From Vibrio tubiashii (GTDB taxonomy: Bacteria > Pseudomonadota > Gammaproteobacteria > Enterobacterales > Vibrionaceae), in assembly GCA_000775715.1 (NCBI GenBank), contig JRWQ01000007.1, positions 1-64,000 on the forward strand: a DNA stretch of 64,000 nt, in the 5' to 3' direction. Numbering within the stretch: the stretch's first letter is position 1; each line of letters opens with the position of its first letter. The position numbers and the translations under genes were made by a program. Under the pieces are notes generated by a model. That model was not told the DNA's origin, ran no database searches, and saw only the letters and a program-made list of their open reading frames with translations. Of the stretch, positions 35,782-44,315 are shown piece by piece.

Positions 35782-35844
35782 ATGCTGAGAATGGATGCTT
35801 AATAGCCAACGTCTCTAGTAAACAAGCTAGAAAGAGACGATTCG

Positions 35845-36558
35845 TTAGTTCAGCTGTTCAATACAGTATTGGTTGAAGTTGACCAATACTTGCTGGGCGT
35901 TGCATGTCGCATCGACTTTGCTCTTCTTATCGATAACCCCATCACTTCCTAACTCATCTTCGAAGTTATCCAGAGTATCCAACATGATCTCTTGGCTAAA
36001 CTCCGGATGAAATTGGACTCCCCATGTTGAAGTACCAACTCGAAAGGCATGATGTTTGTCTAAGCTGCTTTCGGCTAAACGTGTACTTTTATCTGGCAAT
36101 TGGAGAACAGACTGATAATGCACAGCTTGAGCAGAAAAGATTTTCGGTAAGTGGCAAAAAATCGGGTCATTGTCACTAGCATTCAAGCGTTGGATATTTA
36201 TGGTACCAACTTCTAGTCCATTGGGGTTAAAGCCAACTTTGCCACCAAAGGCGTAGCAGATCAGTTGATGGCCAAAGCAGATTCCGAGCGTTGGCACATT
36301 TTGCTTCGCAAGGTGGACGACTTCCTGAGACAGTCGTTTCATCCAATCGAGCTCTTCAGTCACCATAGATAGTGAACCCATGATGATGACACCGGCTAAA
36401 GATTTTGCATCTGGCAGCGGTTGGTTAATCCCGTCATGAAAATCTACTTTCAGCTTGGTCGCTCCAATGGCTTGTTCGGCCCATAATTCAAAATCGCCAA
36501 ACTGGCTAAGTTGACGTTCAGGGGCGGAACCGACGTTAACAATCAATAGCTTTTTCAC
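35845..36558 (-). CDS. Class I glutamine amidotransferase-like protein (GMP-synthase subtype)
   Basis: A 237-residue single glutaminase domain. Nucleophile Cys94 is in LGICFGHQLI, and the His/Glu pair in GVQFHPEFS. The group includes YfeJ-like free-standing amidotransferases that act as glutaminases or gamma-glutamyl hydrolases on unknown acceptors. No synthetase partner is nearby. It is divergent from the ArsR gene. Confidence 0.88.
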   Translation of the reverse strand: MKKLLIVNVGSAPERQLSQFGDFELWAEQAIGATKLKVDFHDGINQPLPDAKSLAGVIIMGSLSMVTEELDWMKRLSQEVVHLAKQNVPTLGICFGHQLICYAFGGKVGFNPNGLEVGTINIQRLNASDNDPIFCHLPKIFSAQAVHYQSVLQLPDKSTRLAESSLDKHHAFRVGTSTWGVQFHPEFSQEIMLDTLDNFEDELGSDGVIDKKSKVDATCNAQQVLVNFNQYCIEQLN

Positions 36559-36740
36559 AATTTACCTCTGCTTACATCCTTGTTATTTGATCAAGTTATA
36601 GAAATGTCGTTCTGATAGCAATGAGATATGTGTGAGCCAAGTTTAGATTGCACTAGCTTTGCGTTTTGTAACGTTTCAATTCTTGCACATTGGAAATGCT
36701 TCGATTATTTTGGAAATATATAGCATATGTGGAGTTTATG

Positions 36741-37034
36741 ATGGAGCTTGAAGAAGTTGCCAAAGCGTTGAAAGAGCTGGGTCATCCAATTCGTCTTTCG
36801 ATATATAAAAGCGTCGTGAAAGCAGGGTATCAAGGTATTGCTGTGGGCAGATTGCAAGAGCGTCTTGAAATTCCGGGTTCGACACTTTCACATCATATTT
36901 CAAGCTTGGTTTCTGTGGGGCTGATTAGTCAGCGCCGTGAAGGTCGAACGCTCTACTGTGTCTCTGATTATCAGTGTTTAGAAGCGGTTATCGGTTTCTT
37001 AAAAGATCAGTGCTGCGCCGACGAACAGTGTTGA
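36741..37034 (+). CDS. ArsR-family helix-turn-helix regulator
   Basis: A 97-residue ArsR/SmtB protein. The second of two tandem ATGs (36741) is six bases after GGAG; longer frames lack a ribosome site. The winged helix spans residues about 5-80, with GIAVGRLQERLEIPGSTLSHHISSL as recognition region. The tail ends D-Q-C-C-A-D-E-Q-C; such C-terminal cysteine clusters can bind arsenite or other metals, though the usual helix-alpha3 CxC site is absent. The downstream MAPEG gene may be its target. Confidence 0.88.
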   Translation: MELEEVAKALKELGHPIRLSIYKSVVKAGYQGIAVGRLQERLEIPGSTLSHHISSLVSVGLISQRREGRTLYCVSDYQCLEAVIGFLKDQCCADEQC

Positions 37035-37052
37035 TATCTAGCCAACTTTGCC

Positions 37053-37079
37053 ATCCCTGCTACCCAGTGGGGATTTTTT
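37053..37079 (+). terminator. Weak terminator after the ArsR gene
   Basis: ATCCC and GGGAT arms with an imperfect interior, followed by six T's. It may partly separate the ArsR and MAPEG genes. Confidence 0.45.
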
Positions 37080-37130
37080 ATGCTTAATTAATACCGAGTC
37101 TTAGAAACTTGAACAACAAGGAGAAAGTTG

Positions 37131-37517
37131 ATGGTTACTGCGCTGTATGCTGCGATTCTTGCTGCACTAATGATATGGCTTGCGATAGAGGTGATTAAGC
37201 AGCGACGCAAAGCTCAGGTGAAGTATGCCGATGGCGGTGTTGATGCTTTAACGATTGCAAGAAGTGCACATGGCAATGCAGTCGATTACATTCCGATTAC
37301 GCTAATTTTGATGGCGATGCTAGAGTACAATGGTGCTAGCTTATGGATAGTACATCTATGCGGTAGCGTATTTGTGGTTGGTCGAGTCATGCATGCGAAA
37401 GGTATTTTAGCTGATCGATTGAAAGGCCGAATCTCGGGTATGAAGTTGACCTTTTTGGTGATGGCCGTGCTGATTTCGCTCAACATTGCTTATCTGCCAT
37501 TTGATAGGATGTGGTAG
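37131..37517 (+). CDS. MAPEG-family membrane protein
   Basis: A 128-residue protein with four predicted helices and the MAPEG marks: KYADGGVDALTIARSAHGNAVDYIPI after helix 1 and GRVMHAKGI between helices 3 and 4. Bacterial members are glutathione-transferase-like membrane enzymes of unclear substrate. AAGGAGAAAGTTG precedes the ATG. It follows the ArsR gene with about 96 bases between, possibly under its control. Confidence 0.88.
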   Translation: MVTALYAAILAALMIWLAIEVIKQRRKAQVKYADGGVDALTIARSAHGNAVDYIPITLILMAMLEYNGASLWIVHLCGSVFVVGRVMHAKGILADRLKGRISGMKLTFLVMAVLISLNIAYLPFDRMW

Positions 37518-37544
37518 TGATTTAGCACGAGATTAGCTAAGCAA

Positions 37545-37571
37545 AAAAGCGATGGATGCCCCATCGCTTTT
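37545..37571. terminator. Bidirectional terminator
   Basis: AAAAGCGATGG and CCATCGCTTTT with a five-base loop; A/T tracts on both sides serve the MAPEG gene and the converging acyltransferase gene. Confidence 0.9.
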
Positions 37572-37590
37572 GCATTATTTCAAGTTGTGT

Positions 37591-38613
37591 TTATCTAAAC
37601 AGCAAGCGGTAGGCAGGTGTTTTCTCTAGTCCTTTGATCAGCAGGAAGGTCAGCGCTATTGTGCCGAATACGATAGTTATGTCTTTGGTAAAGTTGTCTA
37701 GGCCAAATATTCCAGCAATATTCATCATCACGATCGCCATAGGTAAGTGAGCCACGTAAAACGGCAACACATATTTCGCCTGTTTTGTGAGCCATGTGTT
37801 TGAGCCCAACTCTGGTTTTGACATTAGCCACATAAAGCAGCCTGTTCCCCACAATACCGTGCCAAATAGGAAATCATTGGCATTAAATGGTTGGTCATAT
37901 TGATTAAGCACGTACGCTTCACCGAAGTGAATAGCCATACCGACCAGGGCCAAGCTCAAAGCTTGTTTGGATGTTGCTTTGATTGATTGCTGACGGATAG
38001 TAAACCCAACGGCAAACAGCAGTGTACTGAAGAAGGGGCCGTTGCGAGTAAAGAACGGTGCCCAAAACTCGGTGAGCCCTTGGTAGCTGCCTGCGAGTAT
38101 GCCATAAACATATAATGCTATGCCTAATGGGATAAACAGTTCGCTCTGCTTAAATTTTTGCAATAGCGCACCAATAATTGCAGCAATGATTAGTGCAGGA
38201 ATAAACCATAAGTGAACTAATCCACCTTCGAGTAGGGTATTTAGTGGTGTTTGCCCAAGGTAATCCCAGTAGCCTTGTCGCTCCGCTAGGTAGCCATGCT
38301 CTGCAAGCGCTCCCCAGTTGAAAGGCATTGCAAGGCAGATCACGCTCCAGACAATGAAAATCTTCAACAGCGGAGCTGTGTAGCGTTTCACCGTTGTCAT
38401 AGGATTTGCAACAAGCTTAGGTTGAATAAGATACCCTGAAACCAAGAAGAACAGCGGCACTGCGAAGCGCGTAGTTTGGTTAAAGATATATCCAATCCAT
38501 GGTGTATCATCAATATGCCAGTAGCTCATGAAGATCTGACAATGCATGGCTGTGATCGCCAAAATAGCTACAACTCTGCCGAGTTCAATACTTTGTATTT
38601 TCTTATTTTCCAT
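37591..38613 (-). CDS. Acyltransferase family 3 (WecH/OafA-like) membrane protein
   Basis: A 340-residue integral membrane protein with about ten helices. The N-terminal IQSIELGRVVAILAITAMHC and LFFLVSGYLIQPK segments are the conserved parts of acyltransferase-3 proteins that move acetyl or other acyl groups onto surface glycans. The WecH type O-acetylates enterobacterial common antigen; the acceptor here is unknown and no glycan cluster is adjacent. Confidence 0.88.
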   Translation of the reverse strand: MENKKIQSIELGRVVAILAITAMHCQIFMSYWHIDDTPWIGYIFNQTTRFAVPLFFLVSGYLIQPKLVANPMTTVKRYTAPLLKIFIVWSVICLAMPFNWGALAEHGYLAERQGYWDYLGQTPLNTLLEGGLVHLWFIPALIIAAIIGALLQKFKQSELFIPLGIALYVYGILAGSYQGLTEFWAPFFTRNGPFFSTLLFAVGFTIRQQSIKATSKQALSLALVGMAIHFGEAYVLNQYDQPFNANDFLFGTVLWGTGCFMWLMSKPELGSNTWLTKQAKYVLPFYVAHLPMAIVMMNIAGIFGLDNFTKDITIVFGTIALTFLLIKGLEKTPAYRLLFR

Positions 38614-38952
38614 ACCAACGTCTTAATTAATTTTGATCTTTTGGGTATACCAATAAAACCCGTCGAAAGTGTGAATCTAAATCAATATGCAATGTTGTAA
38701 TGGGTAGAGGTGAAGATAATTTGTGATATAAGTCAACGACTAAGAAATGTTACATTTGATGCGTGGACATTGTGATTTGGATTCCTCACCTCTTAAGTAC
38801 CTTCCTGTTCAAGCCTGCCCTGCTGTAATCCAGAGCATCACCCATTGTGTTTACTCTACCTTCAAATTCCTTATTCTCTTTTTTTATAGCGCTCATCTAC
38901 TACAATTTTGGAATAAAGATAACAAAAGTAGTTTATGGCTAGGAAGTTGGGT
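38614..38952. other. Intergenic region between acyltransferase and diguanylate cyclase genes
   Basis: About 340 bases between divergent genes. Chance ORFs are present on both strands without ribosome sites. No clear operator or RNA gene seen. Confidence 0.35.
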
Positions 38953-40065
38953 ATGAAAATCACAGACAAGTCTCTTGTTGAGCAACAAAAGATATCTGAA
39001 ACATCATTGAAGCAGCGTCTAACTCTCTTTCGACTGACAGAATCTGACTTGCATGAGATCAGGAGTCTGAAAACAATTATTAGTCGTGAGTTAGATGGCT
39101 TGGTTGACACCTTCTATCATCACCAAACTCAAATCCCTGAAGTTGAGTCTTTAATTGGTGACGCTGGAACATTGCAACGATTGATGACGGCTCAAAGAAA
39201 ATACGTGATGGACCTGTTTGTTAAGGATATCAACCTTGACTATGTGGAGCACCGTTTAAGGATAGGTTTAGTCCACAAAAGAATCGGTGTTGACCCTCAA
39301 CTCTACATCTCAGCGGTTAACTATTTAAAAGAAACTATATTTTCGACTATTTGTAAAAACATTGAAGACAAACAAAATGCAGATAGGCTGTGTACGATAG
39401 TTAATAGACTGATGGACTTTGATGTTTCTTATGTATTCGATACCTATATTCGAAGCATGATGCATGAAATTGAGTTCGAAAAACACAAGTACTTTGACTA
39501 TGTTGATGACTTAGAAAGTTTGGTGGCCAAACGCACTCAAAGTTTAGAAGATATGGTACGGCTCGATCCTTTAACCAACCTTTATAATAAGCGCGCGTTT
39601 GAAGAGTTAGTGGAACCGGTGTTTTTAGAAGCGAAAAGTCGAAATGAACCGTTAACTATTGTCTATATCGATGTCGATGATTTTAAAGTTTTTAATGATG
39701 TTAATGGTCATGAAGATGGTGATAGCGTTCTGGTTGCTGTAGCAGATAGTATTCGTGGAATATCGCGCAATGTTGATTTGTGTTTTCGTGTGGGAGGTGA
39801 TGAATTTGCTATTGTCATGCCAAGCTGCGGTGAGAAGGATGCGCATTCTAATTACGTCCCCAGGCTTTGGAAACAACTGCATTCAATTAGAAATGATATC
39901 TCTTTAAGCATAGGTATATGTCAAACCGGACCGAATGACTATATTTCCATCGAATCTACTTTATCTAAAGCCGACAAGAATATGTATCTTGATAAAAGAA
40001 AGGAAAAAAATAAAGAGGACAAAAAACTTGTTTCAGTTAAAGCGAATAGATCTGCCAACGAATGA
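38953..40065 (+). CDS. Globin-coupled diguanylate cyclase
   Basis: A 370-residue cytoplasmic sensor from ATG 38953, chosen for AGGAAG seven bases upstream. The N-terminal globin-coupled sensor domain (about 20-170) has the likely proximal heme ligand His108 in RIGLVHKRIGV. A linker coiled coil follows, then a GGDEF domain with intact GGDEF at 281-285 and an inhibitory I-site R272-N-V-D275 five residues before it. It should make cyclic di-GMP in response to oxygen bound at heme, as in DosC/HemDGC proteins. It converges tail-to-tail with the histidine kinase gene. Confidence 0.92.
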   Translation: MKITDKSLVEQQKISETSLKQRLTLFRLTESDLHEIRSLKTIISRELDGLVDTFYHHQTQIPEVESLIGDAGTLQRLMTAQRKYVMDLFVKDINLDYVEHRLRIGLVHKRIGVDPQLYISAVNYLKETIFSTICKNIEDKQNADRLCTIVNRLMDFDVSYVFDTYIRSMMHEIEFEKHKYFDYVDDLESLVAKRTQSLEDMVRLDPLTNLYNKRAFEELVEPVFLEAKSRNEPLTIVYIDVDDFKVFNDVNGHEDGDSVLVAVADSIRGISRNVDLCFRVGGDEFAIVMPSCGEKDAHSNYVPRLWKQLHSIRNDISLSIGICQTGPNDYISIESTLSKADKNMYLDKRKEKNKEDKKLVSVKANRSANE

Positions 40066-40079
40066 ATCTAAGCGTTAAA

Positions 40080-41504
40080 TTATCCTCGCTCTCCGTTTTT
40101 TGGCAATGTAACTACAAAGGTGTTCTTGCCATTTTCTCTTGCAACCAGCTCTATTGTTGCATTGTGTAATGTGGCAATGTCTTTGCTGATAGACATTCCC
40201 AGCCCTGCACCATCGCCTTTTTCAGAGTGACCTCGGTAGAATTGTTCAAAGATTCTTTCTCGCGTCTTTTGCGGAATCTCGGGGCCAGTGTCGGAAATCA
40301 TGACCTGAATAGCAGTGACGTTCTCTTGCACGCTGATGTGAATTTCGCTGTGCGTACCAGAATAGCGAATGGCGTTGTCGATTAGATTTCGAAACAACAC
40401 TTCTAGTAGCATTTTATCTCCAGAAAGCGTGATTTCTACGGGTGAGAGGCTGATGTCTTGATCTTGCCTTAAAGCCAGTGGTGCTAAATCGGCGATAACG
40501 GTTTGTAGCAATGGCGTTAGTTCGATAGTGTCAAAGACGCGTTCAGATAAACTGTCTACTTTAGCAAGTGTCAGCAGTTGATGGATTAGGCGATCGGTTC
40601 GTTCAATGCCTTGAAGAATGTTGTGTAAATCTCCGCGTATCTGCTCTGGATCTTTGCTTTCAAGGGCATTTTCTACGTTTAGGCGCAGGATCGTCAGCGG
40701 TGTTTTGAGCTCGTGAGCGGCGGCGCGTGTAAAGCGCTTCTCTCTCTGCCACGCTTGCTCAAGTTCTGACAGTAAAGAGTTGAGTGCTTCCACCAATGGA
40801 TTGAGCTCGGTCGTGTTTTCGGGTACGTGAATGCGATCTAAGCGATGAACGTTCCTTTGTGTAATCGCCGTGCGTAGATCGTTGATTGGTCTGAAATATC
40901 GATCAATCAGCCAGAACAGTAATAGCAGCAAAGCTGGTAGCAGTAGAAGCTGTTCGATAGACGTCGACAGAGCGATTTCATGGATGATTTCTTTACGTAT
41001 TTTCTGCTTTTCAGCAACGACAACGTATTCGCTCTGATGCTCGGTTTGTGGCAATGAAAGCTGGAAAGTACGCCATAGCTCCCCGTCTTTGCTAATGTCA
41101 GCGTAGCCGTTGTTGTCAAAAGAAGAGGAGAGTGATTGGAGCTCTGGCGTGGAAGTCCAGATCAGTTTGCCGTCACGGTAGAATTGAAAAATGAGGTTCT
41201 GTTCGTAGGGGTGACCAAATGTGGTCGCTATATCGTCGTCGCTCCTTGCCAGAGAAGCAATGTTTGTCATCCACTGATCGAATAGCTCTCTGTGGTTGGC
41301 GAGAGTCTCTGTTTCGGTTGAAATGGATAACGTTAACAACATCAACTTAGCGGATTGCCCGAGTCTCGCGTCATAGACTTCTTCGACTTCGTGTTTGGCA
41401 GATTGAAAGCTGAAGTACAAGGAGATGAGTAAAAGTGTACTGACTAATAAGCCAACCGAGAGCATCAACTGACGTTTAATGGAGTAAAGCTTTTTACTTT
41501 TCAA
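40080..41504 (-). CDS. QseC/PmrB-type sensor histidine kinase
   Basis: The likely start is TTG 41504, overlapping the response regulator stop by 11 bases; the protein has 474 residues. Two membrane helices (near residues 14-34 and 170-190) flank a periplasmic sensor region of about 140 residues. A HAMP-like segment, HisKA with AAAHELKTPLTI, and a HATPase domain (N box LFRNLIDNAIRYS, G1 ISDTGPEIP, G2 GAGLGMS) follow. The architecture matches QseC. It is the last gene of the seven-gene operon that starts at 46545. Confidence 0.9.
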   Translation of the reverse strand: MKSKKLYSIKRQLMLSVGLLVSTLLLISLYFSFQSAKHEVEEVYDARLGQSAKLMLLTLSISTETETLANHRELFDQWMTNIASLARSDDDIATTFGHPYEQNLIFQFYRDGKLIWTSTPELQSLSSSFDNNGYADISKDGELWRTFQLSLPQTEHQSEYVVVAEKQKIRKEIIHEIALSTSIEQLLLLPALLLLLFWLIDRYFRPINDLRTAITQRNVHRLDRIHVPENTTELNPLVEALNSLLSELEQAWQREKRFTRAAAHELKTPLTILRLNVENALESKDPEQIRGDLHNILQGIERTDRLIHQLLTLAKVDSLSERVFDTIELTPLLQTVIADLAPLALRQDQDISLSPVEITLSGDKMLLEVLFRNLIDNAIRYSGTHSEIHISVQENVTAIQVMISDTGPEIPQKTRERIFEQFYRGHSEKGDGAGLGMSISKDIATLHNATIELVARENGKNTFVVTLPKNGERG

Positions 41505-42150
41505 GAATATACCCCACACCACGAATGTTTTTGATGGCAACGTTAGGCGCTTTCTTGCGTAGGTTATGAATGTGAACTTCTATCGCGTTATCACTGGAGC
41601 CTTCATCCCAGCCGTGAAGCGATTGCTGCAATTGATCCTTGCTTCGTACACGTCCGGCGTTGGTCATTAAACTGGTGAGGATTTTGAATTCATTACGTGT
41701 CAGCTTAAGCGGCGCGTCATCGTAGCGAATACTTTGTTCCGATAGAGATAAAGACAGTTGTCCAACCTGAATGATTTCTTCTGCACTACCGGACTGGCGG
41801 CGAATCAAGACACGTAAGCGAGCGAGCAGCTCTTCGAGAGCAAACGGTTTTCCTAGATAGTCATCTGCGCCACCATCCAGGCCTTGAACGCGATCGCGTA
41901 TGTCGTCTCGCGCGGTAAGTATCATCACTGGGATTTTAAATCCACCTCTACGAATATGACGCAGAACTTCCAATCCGTCGATATCAGGGAGAGTGAGGTC
42001 TAAAATAATGGCGGTGAATGCTTCGGTTTGGAGTGCGCTAGTTACGCCGGCTCCTTTTTCCACCCAATCCACGGTGTAACCATGGCGACTTAATGAAGTC
42101 ACCATAGATTGACCGAGGAGTTTGTCATCTTCTACAAGTAACAAGCGCAT
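41494..42150 (-). CDS. QseB/PmrA-type OmpR-family response regulator
   Basis: A 218-residue response regulator: receiver domain with phosphoacceptor Asp51 in AIILDLTLPDIDG, and an OmpR-type winged helix (residues about 125-216, with TRNEFKILTSLMTNAGRVRSKDQL and IEVHIHNLRKKAP). It belongs to the QseB/PmrA group, whose DNA sites are CTTAA(T/G)-N5-CTTAA(T/G). Such a site is present upstream of the operon's first gene (46593-46609), so positive autoregulation is likely. It is four bases downstream of the TPR gene. Confidence 0.93.
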   Translation of the reverse strand: MRLLLVEDDKLLGQSMVTSLSRHGYTVDWVEKGAGVTSALQTEAFTAIILDLTLPDIDGLEVLRHIRRGGFKIPVMILTARDDIRDRVQGLDGGADDYLGKPFALEELLARLRVLIRRQSGSAEEIIQVGQLSLSLSEQSIRYDDAPLKLTRNEFKILTSLMTNAGRVRSKDQLQQSLHGWDEGSSDNAIEVHIHNLRKKAPNVAIKNIRGVGYILEK

Positions 42151-42153
42151 GGT

Positions 42154-42789
42154 TTATTTCAATCTCCCAAGAGCCGCTTCAATTTCCAGTTTTCGACCCT
42201 TATCTGCCAAAGGTCGGTTAGGGCGAGGTGACGCCTGCATAGCTCGAGTTAAATACACTTCTGCTTCTTTGTCTCGACCGTCTTCTGCCAGGAAGTCTCC
42301 ATAAAAATAGTTCGGATCGATGCCTTTTGGGTTGATCTCTAACGCTTTTTTCAACATCTCTTCGGCTTTATCGTCATCACCAAAGCCAATTGGCCATCCC
42401 GGTACTTTATAATACAGAGAACCTAAACTTGTGTATGCAGAACCATCAAGCGTTTGTGGTGACGTTGCGATTACCTCTTCGAGTAAAGATTTGGCCTCTT
42501 TGGCGAGAGACAGTGCCCCTAAACCACCTTGAGCGCCAGCCAGTGATGCTTTGTTGATTGCAAGCCAAACGGTGAGTTCGGGATTGCCAGGCTGTCTGTC
42601 GAGATAAATACTCGTTTTGGCAACGGCTCGATGGAAGCATTGTTCCTTTTCGTCACCATCGGGCGTGCTGTACTGACATTCCGCCCATTTTGCTTGGACT
42701 TGCTGTAGTGGCGTATCAGTTGCGAATGCGCTTGTCGTCGCTAAGGCTGAATATACCGCAAAAGTGCAAAGTAGTTGTATGGTCTTCAT
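42154..42789 (-). CDS. Secreted TPR-repeat protein
   Basis: From ATG 42789 (AAGGACG upstream) the product has 211 residues with a signal peptide ending near ATTSAFA. The rest is helical with TPR-like repeats: AYTSLGSLYYKVPGWPIGFGDDDKAEEMLKKALEIN region and FYGDFLAEDGRDKEAEVYLTRAMQ. It is probably a periplasmic scaffold. Position between the SDR gene (14 bases) and the response regulator (four bases) ties it to the operon; a role in assembling the enzymes or in sensing by the kinase is guesswork. Confidence 0.8.
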   Translation of the reverse strand: MKTIQLLCTFAVYSALATTSAFATDTPLQQVQAKWAECQYSTPDGDEKEQCFHRAVAKTSIYLDRQPGNPELTVWLAINKASLAGAQGGLGALSLAKEAKSLLEEVIATSPQTLDGSAYTSLGSLYYKVPGWPIGFGDDDKAEEMLKKALEINPKGIDPNYFYGDFLAEDGRDKEAEVYLTRAMQASPRPNRPLADKGRKLEIEAALGRLK

Positions 42790-42803
42790 CGTCCTTGTCC
42801 TCT

Positions 42804-43598
42804 TCAATGACTGACTCGGTTTACGTATTGGTGAATGGTTTCGTGCTGCTTGCGAATCGCAGAAGAAACCAACTTTGGAAGCAGTTGATTGATGCGAGCA
42901 AATAGTTTCTCTGGCCAGCCAATCCACTTTGCTGAAATTTCTTTTTCCAACATGGTGACAACGTGATCGGCAACGACTTGCGGGGAGTCTGTTTTGTTTC
43001 CCAGTTGTTGATTCATTTCATTGACTGCATCACTGTTGAGCGAGGTTTCTGTCGCTCTTGGTGCCAAATACAAAGCACGGATTCCGGTTGCGAATAGCTC
43101 TCGGTCGAGCGATTCGGTAAAACGGTGCAACCCCGCTTTTGCCGCGCAATAGGAGGTATAGCCTGGGTAGCCAATTGAGCCAAATGTTGAACCAATATTA
43201 AGAATCACCCCAGGCTGTTTTAACCACGTCAACGCCGATTGGCATAGTAGTATTGGAGCAATTAGGTTGAGTTGAATTTCATCTTCGATCTGTGTGGGTC
43301 GTTTGTGGCTCAACAGCGAGAAATCGTTATTGCCCGCATTGTTAATCAGTGCGTCCACTTTTTTATTTTTGCGCGCTCGATCTTTAATCGTGGCTAAACC
43401 TTCTGATGAGGTGATATCGGCTATGACCACCTCATGGCGTTCAGGGTTTGGCAGTTCAAGCTGTAGTGTTTGTAAGCGACTTGCGTTTCGCCCAACAAGA
43501 ATGAGGCTAGCTCCGCGTTTTGCTAACTCTTGCGCGATGGCTTGCCCTATTCCGCCTGATGCGCCTGTTAGCAGAATCGTGCTGTTGTTAATGATCAT
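42804..43598 (-). CDS. Short-chain dehydrogenase/reductase
   Basis: A 264-residue classical SDR with the cofactor motif TGASGGIGQAIA, NNAG (INNAGNNDF), the catalytic Ser in ILNIGSTFGSIGYPGYTSYCAAKAG, and Tyr-x3-Lys in YCAAK. The C-terminal 40 residues carry a hydrophobic/amphipathic segment seen in membrane-associated SDRs acting on lipids. In this operon an oxidation or reduction of a fatty-acyl-derived intermediate is plausible. It starts eight bases after the HDO-type gene. Confidence 0.9.
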   Translation of the reverse strand: MIINNSTILLTGASGGIGQAIAQELAKRGASLILVGRNASRLQTLQLELPNPERHEVVIADITSSEGLATIKDRARKNKKVDALINNAGNNDFSLLSHKRPTQIEDEIQLNLIAPILLCQSALTWLKQPGVILNIGSTFGSIGYPGYTSYCAAKAGLHRFTESLDRELFATGIRALYLAPRATETSLNSDAVNEMNQQLGNKTDSPQVVADHVVTMLEKEISAKWIGWPEKLFARINQLLPKLVSSAIRKQHETIHQYVNRVSH

Positions 43599-43606
43599 GC
43601 GTCACC

Positions 43607-44290
43607 TCATGCTGCTTGTTGAGTTGAGAAAGAAGGCAACGAACGTAGCATTTGTCCGTAAAGGTCAAATACCATGTTTGCTGAGTCGATGATGATTTGT
43701 TGATCTTCCGCTTTGGTGATCTTGTTCATCAATGATTCAAAAAATTGCAGATGATCTTGGTCTAACACGCTATGTGAAACTAGGTAAGTCATTGCTGAAG
43801 AGGGCAGGTTGAGGGTTGACTGAATCTTTTCTGCCATTTGGCCACCAATGCCGACGCTAGTGCCTTCTAATACCCATACCATGCCGAACAGGGCAAGTGG
43901 GTTGTGGCGGTCAATGTTGTGGTAAAGGTATGACACCATCAGTTCGATAGGCGCACTGACTTGACCTGTATGTTTGTTATTGCGTACTGCCTCGGCATCG
44001 CCGCCACACGCTTTGATGTCATTTAAAATCCATTCTTGATGACCTTTCTCTTCCTCTATGTACTCGGCAATGGCCTCTCGCACCCATTCGTATTCACCTG
44101 ATAGTTGACCGCCACACGCCATCAGCAAAGGAACAGTGTGTTTAACGTGATGGTAAGCTTGCGTCAGAAAGGCGATATACATCTGTTTGGAAATGTGGCC
44201 TTGTTGAACGTCTGCAATGACTGGCGCAGTTAACATTGCTTGTTGAGCAGCGGCAGTGCTTTGTTTGAGTTGTTCGAAAAATAAAGTCAT
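43607..44290 (-). CDS. Heme-oxygenase-fold (TenA/HDO-like) iron enzyme
   Basis: A 227-residue all-helical protein of the TenA/heme-oxygenase-like superfamily. Candidate iron ligands of the diiron-oxidase (HDO) type are present: Glu81-x2-His84 in EEEKGHQEW, Glu142 in WVLEGTSVG, and Asp177 with His180 in VLDQDHLQFF. The family includes the alkene-forming UndA and related oxygenases as well as uncharacterised iron-containing redox enzymes. It lacks the TenA thiaminase Cys. Neighbouring acyl ligase and SDR point to an acyl-chain or acyl-amine substrate. Motif positions are from sequence; oxidase activity is inferred. Confidence 0.75.
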   Translation of the reverse strand: MTLFFEQLKQSTAAAQQAMLTAPVIADVQQGHISKQMYIAFLTQAYHHVKHTVPLLMACGGQLSGEYEWVREAIAEYIEEEKGHQEWILNDIKACGGDAEAVRNNKHTGQVSAPIELMVSYLYHNIDRHNPLALFGMVWVLEGTSVGIGGQMAEKIQSTLNLPSSAMTYLVSHSVLDQDHLQFFESLMNKITKAEDQQIIIDSANMVFDLYGQMLRSLPSFSTQQAA

Positions 44291-44315
44291 AACCTTCTCC
44301 TTAAGAAGCCGTTAA

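Noticed and set aside
38747..38956. 69-codon frame upstream of the diguanylate cyclase gene
   Set aside because: No ribosome site and composition typical of chance; it overlaps the real start region.
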